In this document: positions 54,701 through 64,000 of the stretch, piece by piece | How the letters are laid out: every line of letters begins with the position of its first letter | Position numbering within the stretch: position 1 is the stretch's first letter | Origin: Dendrophyllia cribrosa | Lineage: Eukaryota; Cnidaria; Anthozoa; Scleractinia; Dendrophylliidae | Reading direction: 5' to 3' | Length of the DNA stretch: 64,000 nt | NCBI GenBank assembly: GCA_024195265.1 | Contig: JAJLRJ010000014.1 | Coordinates: 26,639,181-26,703,180, forward strand | Made by a program: the position numbers and the translations under genes | The notes under the pieces: generated by a model | Database searches by the model: none | What the model saw: only the letters and a program-made list of their open reading frames with translations | What the model was told of the DNA's origin: nothing

Positions 54701-57700
54701 TTGGGACTGTGTGTCAATAAATGGTCCCTATTATTCACAATTTGGTCCCTGTTTTACACCTTATTCCAAAATGGCAGGCAATTTATTATTCTTTTGTATG
54801 CATATCAATTAGCCCTCTTTGCCTCATTTTCGTGTGAAAATTCTGTTGTTTTTTGCACATGCTGACGAGGCAACAAGGGCTAATTAACATGCATATAAAA
54901 GAATAATAAATTGGCCGCCATTTTGGAATAAGGTGTAATGCAAACCTCAACAAAAACCCTGCATACAACATTTTTAAGATGGTGCACTGTGTAACATTGA
55001 TTCTGGCATGTTTCAGATTTACCATTCTTACATCTCCTCATTTCTATTTTGTTGCATTTCTCAGGGGGAACGTAACTTTATTATGCAAGTAGTCTGTGAA
55101 GCAACCCAAAGCAATGAAAGCCAGGTAAGAACATCAGGGTGTCAAGTTCGTATTTTTTCCATTTCCTGTTTTTCTGAGGTTTTTCCTATTTTCCCCATTT
55201 TGTTAAAGGGAAGCTAATTGAGGGCTTCAAATCACTATTTATATTATAGTAACCCAACATATAGCATTTTCTGTCAACTGAAAGATAATAAGGAACAACT
55301 TACAAACCTGCAAATAATTTTTGTCTATAAGCAGGTCATTTGTCAGGCCAAGGACACGTTTTGACCTGACAAGAAGCCAGTCTGGTCGGACAAAAATTTT
55401 CTTTGTCATTAGAAATTAAAAAAGAGACATTAGAGACATTTCCGTTCTGTATTTCAATATAGATGGTGACCCTTCGTCAGATTCGAACGGCTTAAAATTA
55501 AAGTCAACTGAGTGAAAAATCAATACTAGCACCAGAAAGAGCACCTTTACATTAAATCAGGTATTATTTACCTGTTGATAACCGACAAATTTAAAAATGT
55601 TTGTATTATTGGCGGAAAACATATTGGCACCACATGCCTAGTCACAAACACCTGTAAATTTTAGGAATTTTGAAATCATGATTTCTCAAAGAAATTGTCA
55701 TATATTGCCTTGAACTTTTTTCTCATTTCTATTAATTATTTTAATCCAAGCTCTTTCTTGCTATGTCAATGAGATTGATTTTAAATTGATTTTAAAGAAG
55801 GGTCTGTTACATCTTGCGATGATATTAACTAAAATGAAGAAAGTTTGTGTTTTATGGAGAATCAGAATGTTTCTGTATCTTCCTCTTCACTTCTGAAGAG
55901 TCTCTTCAGATTCCTCAGATGAACTGACTTCATCAGAAGAATCTTCTTTTAGAAGAACACATTTTGTTGACCTCTGCTTGTAGACTTTCCTGGACTGTTT
56001 AAAACTCACAGTAACATTCAGAGACTTGAAAATTGGCCTGATTACATGAATTCTTCGATTTCTTTTGAAAGCAAGTTTCCCCTGAAAGACTCTTTTTTTC
56101 GGGATCAATTAAATAGAAAATTTGTGTAATTAGATTTAATGTAACACGTTGAAATTTGATAAAATAACTCTCCTTCGCGTAGCAAAGGTTTTAAGCGAAT
56201 GGAAGGTAGTTAATGAATGGGGCTAAACGATCTTTCACGACGCCGCCCCAAAAAGCGTCAATTAACAACTTAGGAATACTGGCGCTTGATGTGACGTGTT
56301 TACAATTCAACGTGACATTTAAGATGACGCATTGCGTGTGATAAATTCATTTTCGGAACGGAAGAAAAACGAAAGTGATAACAAAGCATTTTTGCGTTGT
56401 ATTGCGGTAGTATAATAAAATAAACTTGTTCCATATTTGGCCACAAACTTCAAGAAAAAATATTTTTCATTAAAGTTGAAATGCCCGGTCAGAGTGTCCG
56501 ACCAGGCTCAGCTTTTACCTGTCAAAACCTCAAATTTGCCGGACAATTGTCCGATGACCGACTGTTATTTGCAAGCTTGAACTTATATAGCACACTTATC
56601 ACACGTTTCATGGCGCTTTACATACACTTATGAGAATGAGATCAGACATTAGCTCATGAAGGTGCCTCAGGCAGTGGCTATAGGTCCATTGTTGATCTCA
56701 TCTCCCCCACCCCACCCATAAACAATATATGGCACTGAGGGTGGTCACAGCCAGGGTTTTGTTACGTCCTCAGTGGTTCTTTTATGTCTGCATCAAAGAC
56801 AGGACTGCTATTTCTATGTGGTCATTCGAGTGATGTAAAGGTCTATTTACCATTTGCAGATGAAATAGCAAAGGCAGCACCTTTGTCCTCGGTTATTTTA
56901 AGACCTCCCGCTCTGCAAACTGGCACTCTACTAACTGAGCTAATCAGGTGGCAGTAAAGATGCTGTAGTGTGCTTTAAAATGCAGGAAAAAGCATCCCCA
57001 GGGTTCTCCCCTGGATTTTGGGAACGCCAGGGGGTATTCTGACTTGCATCAAATGGTCGTGTGAGTATGGCCTTTTGCTGATGAAGTCCGAAATATCTTC
57101 AAGCATGGTGGTATCTTTTTTAAGCCTGGGGGCCTGGGGGCTTTCAATTTTTCAAAAATCAAGCCAGGGGGCTCGCCTGGCTTGAAAGGGCTGAGGAGAA
57201 CACTGATCCCTGCAAGTTAAAATACACCAAGGAACCCCACTAGAGACAACCTCCTTGGGTGTTTTAAAAATGCTGATTTCCCAAACTGTGATCCTTTCCA
57301 TCCTTATAACAAAAAACACCTGTAAACAACAATGAAAAACAAATTTATAAAAAAAACTGTCTGCCCAGCCTGTGTTAAAATTAAAGTATCACTGTAATTT
57401 TCAAATGACATTTCCCTTAATCTTAATAGAGTGTTAAGGTCTATGCTTCATAAAAATTCTTATTTTTGCTATTTTTCCTGTTTGTTTTTTTTGTCAATTT
57501 TTTTTATTGACTCTCCATCCTGCTTGACACCATGGAATATTGTCTTGTCACTGTTAATCAAACATTATCATTAGTGGATACATTTTCAAACTTCCTCTAT
57601 ATCTTTTAGTACAGTTTTAATAATTAATCTTGTTTCTTCTCTTCTTTTTTTAATTTTTTTATTTTTTTACTAATAGCTGAAAGTTGCAGCCATGCAGAAT

Positions 57701-60700
57701 CTTGTAAAGATTATGTCGTTGTATTATCAGCATATGGAGGAATATATGGGTAGAGCTTTGTTTCCAGTAAGTTATCTGATTGTCTCAAATCCAAGGGCTT
57801 TTGAGGGAGAAGGTCTTGACCCTTGACTCTCCCAAGAGTGCCAAAGACATGCTGTCCTGCCTAAAAGACAATTTTGCTTACCTTATTTCTATGCTATTAA
57901 TCGCTAAAATATTATGCCGCCGAATATACAACTTTATTATTTGACTGTGGTGTCATTTTACCTTATAAGGGAAAGAGAACACGCAAAATATCCAAGCGTA
58001 TTACACAGTAGATTGCCGTATTATACCTTAGTGTCCCAGTTTAAAGACATAAGCTATTATAAATAAAATAATTTCAGTCGAATAATAAATCCATTATTCG
58101 ATGGTTTAACAGATAAATGTGTGGACATTTTACTCATTGCTCACATTTTTTCTCTTTTTTATTCTTTTTCTTACTACTAAACTCATAAAATATCTGCGGG
58201 TATTATCTGTTAAACCATCGAATGAGGTGTATTTATTGAGTAAAAAGATTTTATTGAGCAAAATAGAAGCAGTAGTTTGGAGATAAAGTACAGGATTGCA
58301 AGGATGGAAGTGGATTACATTTCATCAAATTTGATTTTGTGACAGGTGGTCAAGAAATCAAAATTACCATTCTTGTATTAGTTTGACTTTTTTAGTTGTT
58401 ATTTTGTATCTTTATTTATAATTTCTTTGCTTTCATCACTTTATAGTGTCCCTTTAAATGATATTTTATTGATTTTGCCTTTTGTTTGAAATTACTTCAT
58501 TTTAGGCATGGAGGTTTGTTTTCATGCAAAATGAATAAATGCATTTTGTTGCAGTGGAAATTAAAAAAAGTGGCTCTTCTCACTTATAGTGTTTCCCGAT
58601 CAAATAAAAATTTGGAATGCTGGTTATTGGTTTTTGTAAAATAATTAAAATTTGTGAAGTGATATATTAAACACAAGGAAGAGTGTTTCATCAGGATATC
58701 CAAACACTCAGAAGTGGGTTGAAAAACAAGGTGCAGCCAAGTTGTTAGTTAATAGAGGTTGAACTATCATTAATTATTTTATTGATCTTCTTAGATTTCC
58801 TTGGATGCAATTAAATCTGAAAGTGATGAGGTATCTCTCCAAGGAATTGAGTTTTGGTCCTCGGTGTGTGATGAGGAAATGGACCTAGCCATTGAATTTG
58901 CAGAGGTAATTTGGAATAATCCTTTTATAGCTCTTGTGTTCGGTCAGTGAGCTCTCAGGGTTTGTTTTAGAGTGAGTCATTGCGGGGATTTTGCAATTTG
59001 AAATATAGGTAATCAAATTAAATTTGGAAATACATTTAGTGATCAAAATAAATGGATTGGGTTAAAATTGCATTCATGGGAATTTACAAATGGTTGGTAT
59101 TAAGGTGAAAGAAAAGGGATCTTTAAAGTGCCAGTTGATCAAATTTTTAAATTTCATTTTTTTGCACTTTTCAAAAGGAAATAATGAATTAGTAACCTGT
59201 CCAAACCGTGTCCAATCTGATAAAGGAAAAATGGTTATTTTTGGTCAGATTTTTAGCATTTCCACTTGATTGGATTGAAAATCGGTTTGAGCAGGTTACT
59301 AAGTACATTGTTTCCTTCTGAAAATTGCACAAACGTGAAGTTTAAAAATTTGATCCAACTGACACTATAATGACCAAAGTAAGTACTAAGTGGTTTTAGA
59401 AAGGAAAAAAAAACGTTTCATACCTACTGTATATACCTACTGTATATAAGTGCAATAAATCTTTTCAGAACTAAACTATAACAGCATCTCCGAGTGTAGT
59501 TAAATGTTGATCATCACCTGGTACGGAAAAATGGGATGTTTATGGTAGAATTTTGTGTTTTCAGGCTGCAGAAGCAAACAGGAAGCCAGAACAAACCAGC
59601 AGGTTTTATGCCAAAGGAGCTTTGCAATTCTTAACTCCACTTTTGACAGAGTCCTTGAAGAGACAGGTCAGTGCAAAACACCCCAAATCAAAATTCACGA
59701 AAAATCCCAAAATTTGTGACAAATAAGGTACTGCAAAAGTACTGCTGAAAAAGGGTCCTTTGGATGGTCACTCTGTGAGTAATATATAAACACGAGGAAG
59801 AGTGTTTTATCAGGATTTCCTTCCAAACACTGATGGTCACTCTGTGAGTAATATATAAACATGAGGAAGAGTGTTTTATCAGGATTTCCTTCCAAACACT
59901 GCAGCGAAGTTTTTTTTAACCGACATCGAGGGGTTTGGATAGGTGGTAGCTGATAGATAGTCAGTCATTAATGAAGAAGGCACGATGTGCTTGTTGTCAG
60001 TGTATTGTTCTCTGCCTTGGGTTGTTTCCTTGCACATAAAAACCTTTACTTCACATGCATTGTCTATCCACCCTGGTGCATGAATAGGTACTGATGAGCA
60101 AGCTGGTAGTGAAACCTATAAAAAACTATGAGTTAACCTGTAATGGACTAGCATCACATATGGGAGGAGATGTAATGCTCAAGTTCCAGCTTTGTGGGTG
60201 GCCTGTGGCTTGTCTGGGACTATACCTATAGTTAGTGTCCATGTGCCTTGAAGGATCTTTTAATTTACATTGTTTTGTTAAATCAAACACAGGAGGAATT
60301 TGATGATGAAGATGACTGGAATCCGTGTAAAGCAGCTGGTGTGTGCCTTATGCTGTTAGCCCAGTGCTGTGAAAACGACATTCTTGTTTTGGTTACAGAG
60401 TTCATTAAATCAAATATAAGCAGCGAGGACTGGAAAAGTAGAGATGCTGCTGTCATGGCATTTGGTGAGTTCAAATCACTTTAACCCTTTGACTTCCAAG
60501 AGTGCCTATTAACATCACAATTCAGAACAATACCAACTTTTATTTTGTATAATATTGAAAAACAAAAAGGTATCATGCAAAGGTACTGCTGAAGAGGTTA
60601 AAATTCATTTGAATGGTCACACCATAGGATTTTGTTGGCAGACTCAAAGGTTAGAACATTAAAATGTGTGCAGTCTAAAAAAGCTTGCTCAGCCTGCTGG

Positions 60701-63700
60701 ACTTTCTCTCATAGTTGAACACTTTTAATCCCTTGATACATCAAATATCTGAGGATAGTCTTTGTTACTTTTTCACTGAACTAGATTGACAGGGAAAGTA
60801 GAGAGGGATTTATGTAACATTCTCGACTGATGTTTTGTTCCAGGTGCAATTCTTGAAGGACCTGATCCCACAGCTTTGCAGCCATATGCTATGATGGTAA
60901 GAGTCTGGAGTCTGTCAAAATAATTTTGCTTTCCCCCAAAAAAAGTCTGCTTTCCTAGATACATTAGACTAATCCAAGGCCCCCATTCAGCCGCCATCTT
61001 GAAAGTCACAGTACGTTAGAATGGCTACAAAGAGTACAAAAACTGCCTAGGGGAAGCTGATGGTTACCATATCATCATCATTATCATTGCTGTGTGTTTT
61101 TTTTTTTTTTGCATTATTGATGTAAAGATTACTCCTGAATGGTGGAAGAATGTTTAATAAATCATCTTTCAATGTGTTAAATTCTTAGAACTAACAATTA
61201 GAAAGAAAATTTTTATGAATAACATAAATACTTTCAATCATCCTAGCAGTATGCAGGACGCATTTTATTTTCCTATTATGAACCTTTTATGGCCTAGCTC
61301 ACCATAAGTCTGTTGTAGCTCTGTGGTTGGAGTATCCAACCAGTGTGCGGAAGGTCATAGGTTCAAATCCTGTCAGGGTCTCATTTTTTTTTCTTTGTCC
61401 CACGTTTGTGACATGATGGACATTACATCTTTTTCATACTTTCAATTTGTTTTGCAGGCCATGCCGACGCTCATTAGCTTAATGAATGATCCATCTGTGG
61501 TTGTAAGAGATTCCGTGGCTTGGACTCTTGGTCGGATATGTGAGATACTGCCACAAGTTGCCCTTGACAATACCCTACAAGCAAGGCTGGTTGAGACTAT
61601 GTTGGCTGGCCTTGATTCCGAACCACGTGTTGCTGCTAATGTTTGCTGGGTAAGCCACTAAGAAAAGATTCAAACTTTAGCAAGGTGTATTCAGATTGTT
61701 TGTTGTCATGGATATGTGGCCATAAGATTCAATTTAGGCCTAAGTTAAAGGTGAAGCAGTGCAGGCTATCGATGTACATGTCATCATGGCTCAGGCCATG
61801 CAGGGCAGCCAACTGAAGGTGCAGGCACCCCTGATAATGCTTTACTGCTCTCACAGGGTAGGATTAATGTTGCATTCTTTGTTGTTTTCAGGCATTCAAT
61901 TCACTGGGTGAAGCAGCATATGAAGCAGCTGCCGTTGGAGACGAGGAGGAGGAACCAGGCACCTATGCTCTGTCAACAAAGTTTTCAGAAATAGTAGAAA
62001 AACTTCTTGCCGTTACAAACAGGTATGGACAGTCTGACATGCACACATAACTTCATAAGTAGCCAGCTATTTTCATAAAATAATGTAAATAATTTTATTG
62101 TGTATATCTTTTAATTACATATTGTAATGACATGATAAAAGCAATAGGTCGTTTACGATAGGTTTCGATTATAAAGGTTTGATTGGAAAAACTTTGGTAT
62201 TTTGGAAAGTGGTCACTTAGGAAGTGGTCACACATGAACTCTATGAACTTAAACTTTGCATCTGTCTCAGAGACTTAACAAGCTGTGTTAATCTGGTTGG
62301 AACAGCAGAAGAGGTGTCTATTCAGTGTCCGGTCTCATCATTTTTTTCATCATTTTATTTCAATAATTTAAATTTAACAAATTAGAGAAATATACAACCC
62401 GCATATAGCAAAGCTAATCGAGGCAGGTTGTATAATTTACAATCAAATTTAGCAAACACAAATTATTAGTAAAATCAGGTAAATAATAATAAAGACAGCT
62501 AATGGCAGTGCTCTGGCATCTACTTGAACTCGAGTAGATGCCTTCTTTGCTCATCTCTTGAAACCTACCTGAAAAGTTATTGAAACCCTTCAGCTTGCAA
62601 TCTGGTACAAAGTGTTTTCTCTTTCAAAAAGCATTTGGTAGAGCTCTGGCACAAAAATTGTTTAAAAAGTGTTGTTTAATGTTTGATCAAAAGGCCTTTT
62701 CTGTATGTTTTTATGCTGGCAGAGAATTAACCTTGGCTTGTAAATAAAGTGTGAACATAGCCAATCCTTCTGGAACACAACTAGTTTTACAAAAGCATCC
62801 TGTTATTTTTCCATCCATTATGCTTCAGCTATTTTTCTTTCCTCCTTTTTTTACAGAAGTGATGCTAACCAAGGAAACCTGAGAAGTGCTGCATATGAAG
62901 CTGTAATGGAATTAATAAAAAATAGTGCAAAGGTATATAAATATGCAGCCTATTCATTTAAATTTTAAAATTAGGTAATTGGGCAACCACTCCCCGTGAA
63001 AACAGCATTAAATAAGTTATTATTGTTTATTGTTATGTAAACCCACAGCTGTTATTACAAATGTCCTCTGGTAAACATTTGCATCAAGTTTTCTAGACAT
63101 GCTTGGTATTTTCCATTTGTTAATTACAAATTCTGGTATGGCTGATGTGAAACACTTGCTGCACCAGTAAAGTAGCTTGAGTATTATTGACATTGTCAGA
63201 GAAAACTTTGGATTCTAAAGTGCAATGGCTACCAGCTTGGTGGTACTTCCTTATTAGTGTGGCCTTTCTGTAGATAAACCCTGTAATCAAGTTTTTGGAA
63301 GCAAGGTGGTGAAGATATAAATATTTTTCACACAGGACTGCTATGATGTTGTACAAAAGACAACTCTTGTCATTTTACAGCGGCTGCAGCATGTTTTGCA
63401 GATGGAGGTAATGAGACATTCAGTTGTTTTATTTTGAAATATGAATAGAAAATTGTACTGTTGATTTTGTCTTTGATATAATTGTTTATCAAATTCATAA
63501 ATAATTCATCAGGAAAATACAAAAAAAAATGAAAATTTAATGAAGCTTGTAAATCCTGATACAGAAGAGCTATACTGTATCACTATTGTTCTTTTATAAG
63601 TAAGATAAAATATTCGCAGCAAAACTGTATGGATTGGGCAAGGGGGATCATACTGTTAGGGAGTAAAATTATAAGGCCACTTTAGATGGCACAACTACTC

Positions 63701-63940
63701 TTACTTACAGGTCGTATGCCAAAATGGTATCTGATTTGTGTCGTACCTGGTTTATCGCAAGCGCATTGCATGCAACTTTGTTACAGGAGTTTTTTTTTAA
63801 TTTTTACTCTTCTATTGGTTTTTGATTATCAAGACTATGATGGTGATGTATAATGTATATAAAAACTATTTTGGCAGAAAAACGTGTCAGACAGAAGCCA
63901 GTATAATGACCTACAGTCTCTCTTATGTGCAACTCTTCAG
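45708..63940 (+). CDS. KPNB1: Importin subunit beta-1 (karyopherin beta-1), 5' 18 exons, runs off window
   Basis: Nuclear import receptor that binds importin-alpha/cargo, FG nucleoporins and RanGTP. Exons: 45708-45747, 45898-45956, 46141-46323, 46416-46466, 49262-49411, 51206-51282, 51857-51932, 55065-55124, 57677-57766, 58795-58905, 59565-59666, 60293-60464, 60844-60896, 61458-61649, 61892-62022, 62857-62932, 63336-63407, 63878-63940; 1758 bp, 586 residues of about 876 in human. All introns are GT-AG and all phases agree. It starts [13 protein letters not shown]; the importin-beta N-terminal domain includes [20 protein letters not shown] and [13 protein letters not shown] repeats follow, e.g. 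[52 protein letters not shown]. The acidic loop [16 protein letters not shown] is at about 334-349, the Ran/IBB-contacting loop of HEAT 8. Also [19 protein letters not shown] and [14 protein letters not shown]. The C-terminal third is outside the window. Confidence 0.97.
46611..46720. repeat. Short direct repeat with (AAT)n
   Basis: TAACTTTTTGTAGAAGCATG, TTAACAGATTATAAATAATA recurs as TAACTTTTTGTAGATGCAAA, TGTTAACAGATTATAAATAA, about 66 bp apart. Importin intron 4. Confidence 0.8.
47352..47535. repeat. Tandem duplication of about 90 bp
   Basis: AGCGCTGATCTA ... GAAATGGTTAGCTTTCATTT, TTGTTAGGGTAACACCATAC recurs head to tail with about 10 bp of extra sequence in the second copy. Importin intron 4. 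Confidence 0.8.
48190..48470. repeat. 58-bp minisatellite, about 5 copies
   Basis: GGTGGCAGGGAAA recurs at 48201, 48259, 48317, 48375 and 48434, each with TTATTATTCATCGACTGTGG and CACCACGGACCGC between. Related CCCGCGGTCCCACGGT sequence is at 47195-47262. All three plus frames stay open because of the repeat. Confidence 0.92.
50668..51141. mobile_element. MITE family B (CAGGGTTCTCC ends, 5-bp TSD), copy 1
   Basis: CAGGGTTCTCCAGAGAAATT (50668) faces TTCTGGAGAACCCTG (ending 51141). The flanks are TGTAT on both sides, a perfect 5-bp target duplication. Importin intron 5, ending 64 bp before exon 6. Confidence 0.85.
52098..53885. mobile_element. Compound element rich in CGAAATATCG with internal direct and inverted copies
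   Basis: CTAATATCG at 52100 and CGATATTAG at about 53875 may be inverted ends. Within, a segment (ATTCGATTTATAC.ATGCTAT, TTTACGATTATAGCCGTCAA, TCTGACCGCTCGACACT) occurs in diverged direct copies at about 52705-52910, 52915-53125 and 53140-53235, and inverted at about 53270-53460. The outer parts carry GAAATCTCG/GAAATATCG in both orientations. No transposase is recognised. It accounts for most of the 3.1-kb importin intron 7. Confidence 0.5.
54390..54656 (-). mobile_element. SINE with tRNA-Gly(CCC)-like head and LINE-like 3' tail
   Basis: On the minus strand: GGGGAGCAGGGGTGGTGTAG, TGGTGAGAGCACTCGCCTCC (A box; anticodon loop CTCCCAC), GGGTTCGATCC (B box), then a body, then AGTGTCCACAATTAGTACTC, ACTTTGACACTTAAATAAAT and TTGATTTGATT. 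The tail resembles the LINE 3' end at 879-980. Importin intron 7. Confidence 0.85.
55887..56108 (-). other. Unassigned 73-codon antisense frame in an importin intron
   Basis: The frame starts [20 protein letters not shown], is basic, and ends with an acidic/Ser cluster ([20 protein letters not shown]). Composition looks protein-like, perhaps a transposon-derived exon, but I recognise no domain and no partner exon. Low confidence. Confidence 0.15.
56565..56952 (-). mobile_element. Near full-length SINE with tRNA-like head
   Basis: On the minus strand: GCCACCTGATTAGCTCAGTT, AGTAGAGTGCCAGTTTGCAG, AGCGGGAGGTC (A-box region; B box degenerate). The body has AGAAATAGCAGTCCTGTC, CTCATTCTCATAAGTGTATG, TAAAGCGCCATGAAACGTGT, and it ends GTGCTATATAAGTTCAAGC. 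The 3' part matches the nested copy at 38351-38463. Importin intron 8. Confidence 0.75.
56999..57205. mobile_element. MITE family B (CAGGGTTCTCC ends, 5-bp TSD), copy 2
   Basis: CAGGGTTCTCCCCTGGATTT faces GCTGAGGAGAACACTG. It is flanked by ATCCC at 56994-56998 and 57206-57210, a 5-bp duplication as in copy 1. Importin intron 8. Confidence 0.85.
59120..59372. mobile_element. MITE with AAGTGCCAGTTGATCAAATT ends
   Basis: AAGTGCCAGTTGATCAAATT, TTTAAATTTC...TTGCACTTTTCAAAAGGAAA faces an imperfect reverse complement (TTTCCTTCTGAAAATTGCAC ... AAATTTGATCCAACTGACACT). TIRs of about 55 bp, with further inverted pairing of GTAACCTG.CCAAACCG. Importin intron 10. Confidence 0.75.
59763..59900. repeat. 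Tandem duplication of about 69 bp
   Basis: GATGGTCACTCTGTGAGTAA, TATATAAACACGAGGAAGAG, TGTTTTATCAGGATTTCC occurs twice in a row. A related fragment (AAACACAAGGAAGAGTGTTT) is at about 58670. Importin intron 11. Confidence 0.85.
60481..60656. mobile_element. TTAA-family element fragment
   Basis: TTAACCCTTTGACTTCCAAG then AATATTGAAAAACAAAAAGG, TATCATGCAAAGGTACTGCT, CATTTGAATGGTCACACCAT and GACTCAAAGGTTAGAACA match the family amplified at 29260-31067. The right TIR is not evident. It begins 17 bp after importin exon 12. Confidence 0.75.
61311..61383 (+). mobile_element. tRNA-like SINE head
   Basis: TGTAGCTCTGTGGTTGGAG (A-box-like) and GGTTCAAATCC (B box) lie 35 bp apart in TCTGTTGTAGCTCTGTGG ... 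TGTCAGGGTCTC. An anticodon arm cannot be folded cleanly, so this is a tRNA-derived repeat and not a tRNA gene. Importin intron 13. Confidence 0.55.
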
Positions 63941-64000
63941 GTGGGTGATTGCAGATGAATGACATAAAAAAATTATTTTTATAATAATTACTTGTCATTG

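Noticed and set aside
54431..54865. Open frames on both strands near 54.5 kb
   Set aside because: Translations of a tRNA-Gly-derived SINE within an importin intron.

Overview
The window is nuclear DNA of an animal, AT-rich, with split genes and dense short transposable elements. The dispersed-repeat families (several TIR-bounded MITEs, tRNA-derived SINEs, CR1/L2-like LINE ends) and the proteins point to an anthozoan cnidarian, most likely a stony coral. That assignment rests on my memory of the repeat families, not on a search.

Four protein-coding genes can be supported. (1) 6482-7576 (+): an intronless JUN/AP-1 bZIP factor with JNK-site motifs and a full basic-leucine zipper. (2) 17884-25906 (-): an eight-exon secreted protein that I reconstructed exon by exon (828 residues). 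It has a signal peptide, an acidic/Ser-rich stretch, three 51-residue repeats, one MANEC/MANSC-like cysteine domain and three tandem 8-cysteine VWC-like domains. I know no named protein with this architecture. (3) 31706-40746 (-): a seven-exon SLC35D-type nucleotide-sugar transporter (403 residues) with one GC-AG intron. (4) 45708-63940 (+): the 5' 18 exons (586 residues) of importin subunit beta-1, running off the right edge. In all three split genes the splice phases are consistent at every junction.

The rest is repeats. 1-5011 holds LINE remnants, a 30-bp minisatellite, a GC-rich TIR element and a TIR element swollen by 17 copies of a 91-bp palindromic unit. 5012-6481 is the JUN upstream region. 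7577-17883 has the JUN 3' flank, MITEs, a broken PIF/Harbinger-like transposase fragment, a 32-bp minisatellite and a 448-bp tandem duplication. 25907-31660 has a broken LINE reverse-transcriptase end and a second TIR element swollen by 19 copies of an 88-bp unit. 40747-45707 is a MITE cluster with a long inverted duplication. The introns of all three split genes are also full of SINEs and MITEs.

The genes are functionally unrelated neighbours (transcription factor, secreted matrix-type protein, Golgi-type transporter, nuclear import receptor), with no sign of co-regulation. The most noteworthy items are the MANEC/VWC secreted protein, the two unrelated TIR elements that both grew by internal tandem amplification, and a SINE whose 3' tail matches a LINE 3' end in the same window.
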